DNA of 11,378 nucleotides from Patescibacteria group bacterium (GTDB lineage: Bacteria; Patescibacteriota; Minisyncoccia; Minisyncoccales; PEYH01), in contig JAHIEL010000082.1 of assembly GCA_018901715.1 (NCBI GenBank), positions 1 to 11,378 on the forward strand, in the 5' to 3' direction. This document shows positions 1-5,464 of the stretch, piece by piece. Each line of letters begins with the position of its first letter. The first letter of the stretch is position 1. The position numbers and the translations under genes are program-made. Under the pieces are notes generated by a model, which did no database searches, was not told the origin of the DNA, and was given only the letters and a program-made list of their open reading frames with translations.

Positions 1-143
1 ATATAGGCTCTTGGCGTGGAGATAGACATAAAAAAGGTCTTCCAGTCAGAGGCCAAACAACAAGAATAAATTCAAGAACAGTTAGAGGAAATGTGAGAAA
101 AACAGCTGGCTCAGGAAGAAAAGGAGCTCCAGCACCGAAGTGA
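1..143 (+). CDS. rpsM: 30S ribosomal protein S13, C-terminal part (5' end outside window)
   Basis: The last 46 codons of S13 are present; the reading frame starts at base 3 and stops with TGA at 141-143. The residues RGDRHKKGLPVRGQTT, then INSRT and a basic tail ending in GSGRKGAPAPK, are the standard C-terminal signature of S13. S13 sits in the head of the 30S subunit, where its C-terminal tail reaches towards the P-site tRNA and it takes part in the bridge to the 50S subunit. Its place before rpsK, rpsD and rpoA is the usual alpha-operon order. Unusually, 194 bp of structured non-coding DNA separates it from rpsK, where most bacteria have only a few bases. The family call is secure; only the start is missing. 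Confidence 0.95.
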   Translation, partial: IGSWRGDRHKKGLPVRGQTTRINSRTVRGNVRKTAGSGRKGAPAPK

Positions 144-291
144 AAGAGCTCGTTAGCGAGTCCGCCTTGAAGTGGCGAGCTTACGAGGTCTCTACCCCGC
201 TCTTTCTAATTCTCGGAAATCATTTGATGTTTATTTAATCAGTGATAGGCTGGAAGAATTGCCAAAATCTGAGCATTAGAAAGAGCTGGGT
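142..291 (+). promoter_or_regulatory. Structured rpsM-rpsK spacer with mutually exclusive stems
   Basis: The 194-bp gap before rpsK contains three pairing segments. Bases 194-210 pair with 275-291 at 16 of 17 positions, closing a large loop. The inner part of the same left arm, GCTCTTTC at 199-206, is also the exact complement of GAAAGAGC at 142-149, directly after the rpsM stop. That second pairing would enclose an imperfect hairpin at about 149-187. The two long-range pairings compete for 199-206, as attenuators or ribosomal-protein leader RNAs do. No U-tract follows either stem, so an intrinsic terminator is not evident. The pairings are read from sequence; a regulatory role is inference. 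I see no open reading frame or tRNA in this gap. Confidence 0.45.
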
Positions 292-337
292 GTAAGAAAA
301 ATTAAATTCACTGCGTTTATTAAATTATTTCTAACAC

Positions 338-793
338 ATGGGAAAGAAAAAAGTTATAAAAAAGAGTCAGGAAGAATTACTGCAAGAGAGAGAAAGCATA
401 GAATCAAAGATTCAGAAACAGGAAGCGCGCGAAGATAAGGTAACTGAAATTAGAGAGGCAATGCTTTTCGTCTATTCTTCCTATAACAACACAATTTTAA
501 CCTTAACAGATTTACAAGGTAATGTTTTGTCATGGACCAGCGCCGGGAAAATTGGCTTTAAAAATACTAAAAAAGGTACTCCTTACGCAGCGAATAGAGT
601 GGCTGAAGTTATGGCTCAAACAATTCAAAGAATGAAAATTGAGAGTATAGATATCAAGATTAAGGGTATAGGCGGAGGGAGAGATTCAGCTGTGAGAACT
701 TTAGTTGCGAAAGGAATTAACTTATCTTCTATTGAAGATATTACTCCTGTTCCGCATAATGGGTGTAGGGCGCGTAAACCAAGAAGACTTTAA
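338..793 (+). CDS. rpsK: 30S ribosomal protein S11 with N-terminal extension
   Basis: S11 of the 30S platform, which contacts 16S rRNA near the mRNA exit channel. The family core starts near residue 40 and is clear: SSYNNTILTLTD, then SWTSAGKIGFK, then KGTPYAAN, and the C-terminal ITPVPHNGCRARKPRRL, which matches the usual TPIPHNGCRPPKRRRV end. The protein is 151 residues, about 20 longer than most bacterial S11. The excess is a charged Lys/Glu/Gln-rich N-terminal stretch (about residues 1-39) with coiled-coil-like spacing. The ATG at 338 is the first in frame and has no Shine-Dalgarno sequence (TTTCTAACAC precedes it). An internal start at Met42 would cut into the core fold, so the extension is probably translated. 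rpsD follows after 5 bp. Confidence 0.96.
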   Translation: MGKKKVIKKSQEELLQERESIESKIQKQEAREDKVTEIREAMLFVYSSYNNTILTLTDLQGNVLSWTSAGKIGFKNTKKGTPYAANRVAEVMAQTIQRMKIESIDIKIKGIGGGRDSAVRTLVAKGINLSSIEDITPVPHNGCRARKPRRL

Positions 794-798
794 TATAT

Positions 799-1440
799 AT
801 GAGAAATCCAAAATGTAAAATTTGTAGGAGAACGGGCAGAAAATTATTTTTAAAGGGAGAAAAATGCAATTCCCCAAAGTGCCCAATGATTAAAAAGGAC
901 TATGCTCCTGGAGCTTCAGGCAAGAGAAGGAATAGAGGACTTTCTGAATATGGAAAAGAATTAAAGGAAAAGCAGAAATTAAGACAATGGTATAATCTAG
1001 GGGAAAAGCAATTCAGAAATTATATTGACGATGTCTTAGAAAGAATGCATAATACTTCTGTGAAAGAAGAAAATCCAGCAGAAGTTCTTATTAGAATATT
1101 AGAAAGCAGATTGGACAATGTTGTTTTTAGATTAGGATTTGCTGACAGTAGGAGCCAGGCAAGACAGCTTGTTACTCATGGTCATTTTTTACTTAATGAT
1201 AAGCCGATAAGAAGACCAAGTGCTATCTTGAAAAAGGGCGATAAGGTTGGCGTGTCTCCTAATTCCCAAAAATCTGGTTATTTTATTAAGTTGCCTCCTA
1301 AAATGAAAAAGTCTCAAATGGTAAGCTGGCTTTCTTTAGATCAAAAGACCATTGAGGGCAAGATTGAGGGAATACCAACCATAGAGGAAGTTGCCCCTCC
1401 TGCAGAAATTTCTTCTATTTTTGAATTTTATTCTAGATAA
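799..1440 (+). CDS. rpsD: 30S ribosomal protein S4 (zinc-binding type)
   Basis: S4 nucleates 30S assembly on the 5' domain of 16S rRNA and, in well-studied bacteria, represses its own operon through a leader RNA. The N-terminus carries four cysteines (C6, C9, C23, C28) in the CxxC...C...C arrangement of the zinc-containing S4 subtype. The middle has YGKELKEKQKLRQWY, typical of S4. The S4 RNA-binding domain covers about residues 97-155, with RLDNVVFRLGFADSRSQARQ and a following GHFLLNDK. Length is 213 residues, in the usual range. It starts 5 bp after rpsK with no Shine-Dalgarno, so translation is probably coupled to rpsK. A 178-bp spacer with a strong palindrome separates it from rpoA. Confidence 0.97.
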   Translation: MRNPKCKICRRTGRKLFLKGEKCNSPKCPMIKKDYAPGASGKRRNRGLSEYGKELKEKQKLRQWYNLGEKQFRNYIDDVLERMHNTSVKEENPAEVLIRILESRLDNVVFRLGFADSRSQARQLVTHGHFLLNDKPIRRPSAILKKGDKVGVSPNSQKSGYFIKLPPKMKKSQMVSWLSLDQKTIEGKIEGIPTIEEVAPPAEISSIFEFYSR

Positions 1441-1490
1441 AATTGATAATTGATCACTGATAATTGATGACTAATCATTTCGCTCCCGTT

Positions 1491-1523
1491 CCGCCCCCGA
1501 CCTCTTTATGAGGTCGGGGGCGG
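1491..1523. repeat. GC-rich palindrome in rpsD-rpoA spacer
   Basis: A perfect 14-bp stem (1491-1504 with 1510-1523, TTTAT loop) built from a C-rich arm ending in CCCCCGACCTC and its G-rich partner. It stands out sharply from the AT-rich surroundings. Just upstream, TGATAATTGAT occurs twice (1444-1454 and 1458-1468), and GATCATTGATCATT follows at 1531-1544, so the palindrome continues imperfectly outward. No T-tract follows on either strand, so this is not a standard intrinsic terminator. It may be a dispersed palindromic element, or an RNA element that uncouples rpoA expression from the upstream ribosomal genes. Confidence 0.75.
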
Positions 1524-1544
1524 GGGCACCGATCATTGATCATT

Positions 1545-1580
1545 AAAGAAAAAGAAAGAAAAAAAAGAGAAAAGAAAAAA
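1545..1580 (+). other. 36-base polypurine tract upstream of rpoA
   Basis: Every base from 1545 to 1580 is A or G, mostly A. It follows the GC-rich palindrome and lies about 40 bases upstream of the rpoA ATG. The run could keep the leader unstructured for ribosome loading, or could simply be slippage-prone low-complexity DNA. I see no Shine-Dalgarno within 15 bases of the start codon. Confidence 0.7.
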
Positions 1581-1618
1581 CGAAAAAATCGCTAATCATT
1601 AATTAATAATTTTATAAT

Positions 1619-2455
1619 ATGATTCCATTGCCTCAACCTGTTAAAATATCTGAGAAAAAGGACAATTATGTTTCTTTTGTAATTGAAGGTCTTTACCCTG
1701 GCTACGGTGTTACTTTGGGAAACGCTTTAAGAAGAGTTTTGCTTTCTTCTTTAGAAGGAGCAGCGATTACTCAAGTTAAGATAAAGGGAGTTGACCATGA
1801 ATTTTCTACTATTTCCGGTATATTAGAGGATGTAATAACTATTTGTTTAAATCTTAAAAAGCTTAGGTTTAAAATTTATTCTGATGAGCCGCAAAAAGCT
1901 ATTTTAAAGATAAAGGGCGAGATAAAAATTACAGGCAAGGACTTTGAATTACCGTCACAATTAGAATTAGTTAATTCAGAACAACATATTGCTAATTTAA
2001 CAGATAAAAAAGCTAATTTAGAAATGGAAATTTTAATTAAAAAAGGCATTGGTTATGAATCAAAAGAAATGCGTGATAAAGATAAATTAGAAGTTGGCCA
2101 GTTGAGTTTAGATGCCACATATACTCCAATAAAAAGAGTTAGCTTTGATGTAGAGAATATGAGAGTAGGCGAGCGCACTGATTTTGACCGTTTAATTTTA
2201 AATATAGAAACCGATGGCACAACTACTCCTGAAGAAGCATTACTTAGGGCAACAGAAATTTTAGATGAACATTTTTCTTTAATCATCAATGAAAAAGATC
2301 AATTAATCGGTGAGAAAAAGAAAAAAATTGAAAAAGTCAAAAAAGTTTCTAAAAAGAAAGTAGTAAGGGATACTAAAGCAGTCAAAAAAGTTAGCAAAAA
2401 GACGGAGAGCAAAAAGCCAGTAAGCAAGAAATCAGTGGCTAAAAAAAAGAAATAG
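1619..2455 (+). CDS. rpoA: RNA polymerase alpha subunit lacking the C-terminal domain
   Basis: Alpha forms the dimer on which beta and beta' assemble. The N-terminal domain is complete: EGLYPGYGVTLGNALRRVLL (residues 23-42) carries the dimerisation and assembly motif, GVDHEFSTISGILEDV follows, and the second conserved block runs from YTPIKRVSFDVENMRVGERT to TTPEEALLRATEIL near residue 214. After about residue 230 the usual linker and helix-hairpin-helix domain (alpha-CTD, about 80 residues) are absent. Instead there is a Lys/Val/Ser-rich tail (residues 232-278) with repeated KKVSKK units. Total length is 278, against about 310-330 usually. rplQ starts 3 bp after the stop, so no room remains for a frame-shifted CTD. 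The ATG has no Shine-Dalgarno and directly abuts TATAAT (1613-1618). Confidence 0.96.
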   Translation: MIPLPQPVKISEKKDNYVSFVIEGLYPGYGVTLGNALRRVLLSSLEGAAITQVKIKGVDHEFSTISGILEDVITICLNLKKLRFKIYSDEPQKAILKIKGEIKITGKDFELPSQLELVNSEQHIANLTDKKANLEMEILIKKGIGYESKEMRDKDKLEVGQLSLDATYTPIKRVSFDVENMRVGERTDFDRLILNIETDGTTTPEEALLRATEILDEHFSLIINEKDQLIGEKKKKIEKVKKVSKKKVVRDTKAVKKVSKKTESKKPVSKKSVAKKKK

Positions 2456-2458
2456 ATT

Positions 2459-2836
2459 ATGAAAAAACAGAAGAAAGGAAGAAAGTTTAACAGAAAAAGA
2501 GATCAACGCAGAGCTCTTATGACAAGCATTGCGCGGTCTTTGATTTTGAAAGGCAGGATTGAAACAACTGAAGCAAAAGCAAAAGAATTATCTCCTTTTG
2601 TTGAGAAAAAAATTACCAAAGCTAAAAAAGGCGATATGGCAGCGAAGAGGGAATTGTTAAAAGATTTTTCTAATAGAGTTGTTAAGAAATTGATGGAAGA
2701 AATAGCTCCTATTTATAAAGATAGACATGGCGGTTATACAAGAATTATAAAAACAGGAATTAGGAAAAGAGATTCTTCAAAAATGGCAATAATTGAATTT
2801 CTGGATTTAGAAAATAAAAAAACTAAGGAGGAGTAA
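2459..2836 (+). CDS. rplQ: 50S ribosomal protein L17
   Basis: L17 is a bacterial 50S protein near the exit-tunnel side of the subunit. The N-terminal GRKFNRKRDQRRALMTSIA corresponds to the family's GRQLNRNSSHRQAMFRNMA, followed by LILKGRIETTEAKAKELSPF. The C-terminal GGYTRIIKTGIRKRDSSKMA, then IIEFLD, is the standard ending. Length is 125 residues, normal for L17. It starts 3 bp after rpoA, the conserved rpoA-rplQ order, without a Shine-Dalgarno sequence, which suggests coupled translation. Its last codons (Lys-Glu-Glu) double as the ribosome binding site for rplM. Confidence 0.97.
   Translation: MKKQKKGRKFNRKRDQRRALMTSIARSLILKGRIETTEAKAKELSPFVEKKITKAKKGDMAAKRELLKDFSNRVVKKLMEEIAPIYKDRHGGYTRIIKTGIRKRDSSKMAIIEFLDLENKKTKEE
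2825..2831 (+). promoter_or_regulatory. Strong Shine-Dalgarno for rplM, inside rplQ
   Basis: AAGGAGG lies 8 bases before the rplM ATG and is embedded in the last codons of rplQ. It is the only clear consensus Shine-Dalgarno among the gene starts of this window; the others have AT-rich or purine-poor sequence at that distance. It fixes the rplM start at 2840. Confidence 0.85.
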
Positions 2837-2839
2837 TCA

Positions 2840-3199
2840 ATGACCAATATTAAAAGAGAAACTCATACAATTGACGCTGAAGAAAAGGCATTGGGCAGAA
2901 TAGCTGTTGAAACTGTTTTATTCTTGCGCGGAAAGCATAAGTCGGACTTTATGCCCAATAAAGATGACGGAGATTTTGTAATAGTTAAGAATTTATCCAA
3001 GGTCAAATTTTCTGGGAAAAAACTTGAACAGAAAAAATTTCATCATCATTCTGGTTATCCGGGAGCAATAAAAGAAGTTCTATTGGAAAAGGCCTTTGAT
3101 AAAGACCCAGAAAAAGTGCTAAAGAAGGCAGTTTTTGGAATGCTTCCGAAAAATAAATTAAGAGCAAAGCAGATTAAAAGATTAACAATAGAAAAGTAA
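2840..3199 (+). CDS. rplM: 50S ribosomal protein L13, short form
   Basis: L13 is an early 50S assembly protein that binds 23S rRNA. Recognisable blocks are IDAEEKALGRIAVETVLFLRG, KHKSDFMPNKDDGDFVIVKN, HHSGYPGAIKEV and the late GMLPKNKLRAKQIKRLTI, which corresponds to GMLPKGPLGRAMYRKLKVY. Length is 119 residues against about 142 usually: the N-terminus is shorter by about ten residues, and the C-terminal AGAEHPHAAQQP-type tail is missing. The strong Shine-Dalgarno and the 3-bp gap after rplQ fix the start. rpsI follows 1 bp after the stop; rplM-rpsI is a conserved pair. Confidence 0.96.
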   Translation: MTNIKRETHTIDAEEKALGRIAVETVLFLRGKHKSDFMPNKDDGDFVIVKNLSKVKFSGKKLEQKKFHHHSGYPGAIKEVLLEKAFDKDPEKVLKKAVFGMLPKNKLRAKQIKRLTIEK

Positions 3200-3200
3200 T

Positions 3201-3746
3201 ATGCCGGAGACAAAGAAGACAATTATTAAGAAAAAAATAGTAAAAAAGGACTCTAAAAAGTCAGTTACTGTTAAAAAGAAGGTAGTAATTAAAAAACAGC
3301 TGCCTCTTATTAAAAAGAAAACTTCTGAACCTAAAGTTAAAGATTTAACTTCAACAGAAATATATTTTGAAGGAGTTGGTAGAAGAAAAACCGCAATAGC
3401 AAGAGTGCGAATTTTTCCTAAATTGAAAAATGAATTTATTGTAAACGAAAAAAAATATTCAGAATATTTTTCAACTTATGAAATGGAGCAGAAGGTTTTT
3501 TCTCCCTTGATTTTGATGAATATGGAAGAGAAGTTTAAGGTAACCGTAAAAGTTAAAGGAAGCGGACTGGATTCGCAGGCAGAAGCAGTAAGGCACGGCT
3601 TAGCAAGAGCGCTTGTAAAATTTAACCCAGAGTTTAGAAAACGCCTTAAAAAGGCAGGATTTTTAACTCGAGATCCAAGAATGAGAGAAAGGAAAAAATT
3701 TGGCAGAAAGAGAGCGAGAAAAAGTCCGCAATGGTCAAAGAGATAA
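3201..3746 (+). CDS. rpsI: 30S ribosomal protein S9 with lysine-rich N-terminal extension
   Basis: S9 lies in the 30S head, and its C-terminal arm contacts P-site tRNA. The S9 core begins near residue 55 with YFEGVGRRKTAIARVRIFP and includes KVKGSGLDSQAEAVRHGLAR and RDPRMRERKKFGRKRARKSP, ending in the diagnostic QWSKR (usually QFSKR), whose terminal Arg reaches the P-site tRNA. Length is 181 residues against about 130. The excess is a basic low-complexity N-terminus (residues 1-50) rich in KKK, KKDSKK and VVIKK, resembling the alpha-subunit tail in the same gene cluster. The ATG at 3201 lies 1 bp after rplM; no closer in-frame ATG precedes the core. A bidirectional terminator follows. Confidence 0.96.
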   Translation: MPETKKTIIKKKIVKKDSKKSVTVKKKVVIKKQLPLIKKKTSEPKVKDLTSTEIYFEGVGRRKTAIARVRIFPKLKNEFIVNEKKYSEYFSTYEMEQKVFSPLILMNMEEKFKVTVKVKGSGLDSQAEAVRHGLARALVKFNPEFRKRLKKAGFLTRDPRMRERKKFGRKRARKSPQWSKR

Positions 3747-3754
3747 AATTTACC

Positions 3755-3787
3755 AAAAACTTCTACTGTTCGTCAGTAGGAGTTTTT
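3755..3787. terminator. Bidirectional intrinsic terminator between rpsI and the convergent PEGA gene
   Basis: A 14-bp stem (3755-3768 with 3774-3787, one G-T pair) with loop TTCGT. The arms end in AAAAAC and GTTTTT, so each strand reads a T-run after the GC-containing part of the stem. It starts 8 bases after the rpsI stop, and its right arm overlaps the first two bases (3786-3787) of the minus-strand stop codon. It can end transcription of both convergent genes. Confidence 0.85.
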
Positions 3788-5255
3788 ATTTCAAAATATC
3801 TTTTGTTAAATAGAGCGCGTTATCGCTCAAGATTAAGAGTGATTTTTGTTTTTCCAACCAAGCGATTTTGGGTTCTGAAAAAGTTTTTAGCTCAATCAGG
3901 TTGGGATTATCCCTATCGTCAATCTCGATTATTTTTATTGCATTGTCAGCCCTGAATATTAAATAATGATTGTTTAGCCAGAAAAGATTATCTAATTTTT
4001 CTGATATTCCGATTAAACGAAATTTTTCCCGTTTTTTTCTTTGCGGTTGTTCTGTTTGTTCTTCAAGAAATATTATTACAATTTCGTGTTCATTTCTTAG
4101 GGCTATCTTTTTATTATCTGGAGAAAATTGATATTTTTTAAGAGAGGCGAATACCCTTGTGAGCATATGGGCTTCTGGGTCAAGAAAATAAAGGGTCTCA
4201 TCTTCTTTAATGAATATTTGTGAAAGATTATTTACAATAATTTTATAATTAGATTGTTCGTGAATTAATAATGGCTTAAGACTTAATATTTCCAAGAGCT
4301 CTACCTTACCCTCTTTAATTTGACCCTTGTAAAGGAATCCAGCACCATCCATCCAGATAATATTTCCGTTAGAAATGGCATAGCTCATTATTTTCTGACT
4401 CAAAACAGGGAGCTCAATATATTGAAGCACTTCTTCTCTGTTTGGATTAAAAGAGAATAGAGCATCGTCATAGTATTCTATTTCTTTTTTCCCGTTGTCT
4501 TTTTCTATGTTTGAACCGATTAAAAATAATTCCTTGCCATTATTTGGTTCAAAAGAGATATTTTTTATTTTTCCTCCTGTATTAATAAAAATAAGTTCCT
4601 GCGAACTCAATAAATCAATTAAAAAATATTTGTCTTCTGCATCTATGATAATTTTTAATAACACTTTTTTAGAATCATTTGAAAACTCTGCAAATTGTAA
4701 TAATGGCTTAGCATCAGATTTGATTTCAAGCTTTTTTATAAATTCCTCTTCTTTCACAAGGACAATTGATTCTTGAGTTCCCAAATCAAAAAGCTCAAGT
4801 CGCCAACCGTTTTCGTCTTGTTTTTTGATAATTAATTCTTTCTCGTTTGGAGCAATGAAAATATCTGAAATTCCAGAGCTTAACAAGGAGAACTCTGGAT
4901 TTTTTAAAAAGAGTTGAATATCTTTGCATTCAGTAACTTTTTTCTCTTCAACCTCAAGGGTCTTCTGCCAAGGATGATAGTTTTCTTTCTCAATTTTTAT
5001 TTCATATTTTTTCGGCATCAACCCACTAATGAAAGAAGAACCGAAAATAAAACTTGTTTTTCGGGATATTTTTTCATCAATAGATATTTTGCTTCCATTT
5101 GGACTCACATTAAAAAACAGACCTCCTGTTTGGACTATTCTTTTATTGTTGAAATCAAATCTATAGCCCTGCGAATAGAACAGAAGAATTGGCGCGAAAA
5201 TTAGGAAGCCGAGCAAAGTAGAAATAAAAAGTATTTTTTTGAATTTTTTAGTCAT
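3786..5255 (-). CDS. Membrane-anchored PEGA-domain protein with beta-propeller-like repeats
   Basis: A 489-residue protein on the minus strand. Residues 1-7 are basic, and residues 8-27 form one hydrophobic segment (ILFISTLLGFLIFAPILLF), so the rest should face outward. Residues about 43-115 fit a PEGA domain: TGGLFFNVSPNGSKISID, a GLMPKKYEIKIEKENYHPWQ stretch, then a strand ending near ECKDIQLF. The remainder shows repeated short beta blades with turns such as APNEKELII, FSNDSKKVLLK, FSPDNKKIAL and WLNNHYLIF, like WD40/TolB-type propellers. PEGA domains are common in surface proteins; substrate and role are unknown. It lies between ribosomal genes and murA but on the opposite strand, with its own promoter-like sequence. 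Fold assignment is pattern-based. Confidence 0.85.
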   Translation of the reverse strand: MTKKFKKILFISTLLGFLIFAPILLFYSQGYRFDFNNKRIVQTGGLFFNVSPNGSKISIDEKISRKTSFIFGSSFISGLMPKKYEIKIEKENYHPWQKTLEVEEKKVTECKDIQLFLKNPEFSLLSSGISDIFIAPNEKELIIKKQDENGWRLELFDLGTQESIVLVKEEEFIKKLEIKSDAKPLLQFAEFSNDSKKVLLKIIIDAEDKYFLIDLLSSQELIFINTGGKIKNISFEPNNGKELFLIGSNIEKDNGKKEIEYYDDALFSFNPNREEVLQYIELPVLSQKIMSYAISNGNIIWMDGAGFLYKGQIKEGKVELLEILSLKPLLIHEQSNYKIIVNNLSQIFIKEDETLYFLDPEAHMLTRVFASLKKYQFSPDNKKIALRNEHEIVIIFLEEQTEQPQRKKREKFRLIGISEKLDNLFWLNNHYLIFRADNAIKIIEIDDRDNPNLIELKTFSEPKIAWLEKQKSLLILSDNALYLTKDILK

Positions 5256-5261
5256 TTTTAT

Positions 5262-5289
5262 ATTATAGCTGTAATTTATCTAATTTCAA
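5262..5289 (-). promoter_or_regulatory. Promoter of the PEGA gene, predicting a leaderless mRNA
   Basis: On the minus strand, TTGAAA (5289-5284), a 16-bp spacer and TATAAT (5267-5262) match a sigma-70-type promoter. With normal spacing from the -10 box, transcription would start at about 5255, the A of the ATG. The gene lacks a Shine-Dalgarno, consistent with leaderless translation. The hexamers are seen; the start site is inferred. Confidence 0.55.
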
Positions 5290-5308
5290 GCTATTTTGAG
5301 ATTTATTT

Positions 5309-5385
5309 TCAAGACAATAATTCCGCTTTGCACCGAGGCCCGGCCTCGTTGCAAATAGTTGCAGGACATTATTGCGAGAACTTGA
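5309..5385. repeat. Long imperfect palindrome with GC-rich core upstream of murA
   Basis: The core CGAGGCCCGGCCTCG (5334-5348) extends through TTTGCAC and its partner GTTGCAAA. After interruptions, CAATAAT (5315-5321) pairs with ATTATTG (5368-5374) and TCAAG (5309-5313) with CTTGA (5381-5385). The whole 77-bp unit lies in the divergent spacer between the PEGA gene and murA. It shares the 9-mer CGAGGCCCG with the palindrome between murA and mreB. No T-tract follows, so it is not a terminator in either direction. The rest of this spacer (to 5464) is AT-rich, with no convincing murA promoter. Confidence 0.7.
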
Positions 5386-5464
5386 TATTTCTTTTGTTTT
5401 AATGTAAGCTGAAAGTAATTAGAAGAGCCAGAATCTTGGAATTAATTTTTTTATATATATTTTT

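Noticed and set aside
144..337. Missing rpmJ (L36) or a tRNA in the rpsM-rpsK spacer
   Set aside because: No open frame with the L36 cysteine pattern and no cloverleaf could be found in either strand.
1613..1618. TATAAT directly before the rpoA ATG as a promoter
   Set aside because: Transcription from it would begin inside the gene, after the start codon, and there is no -35 box at the right distance. The region is AT-only, so a chance match is likely.
2053..2289. Minus-strand open frame inside rpoA
   Set aside because: It lies wholly within a conserved gene, has no family resemblance and no start signals. The same applies to antisense frames at 5419-5844, 6055-6321, 8355-8579 and 9048-9236, and to plus-strand frames opposite the PEGA gene (3731-3955, 4495-4776, 4914-5204).
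2380..2459. Frameshift hiding an alpha-CTD in rpoA
   Set aside because: rplQ starts 3 bp after the rpoA stop, so no space exists for another domain, and the basic tail reads open to its end.
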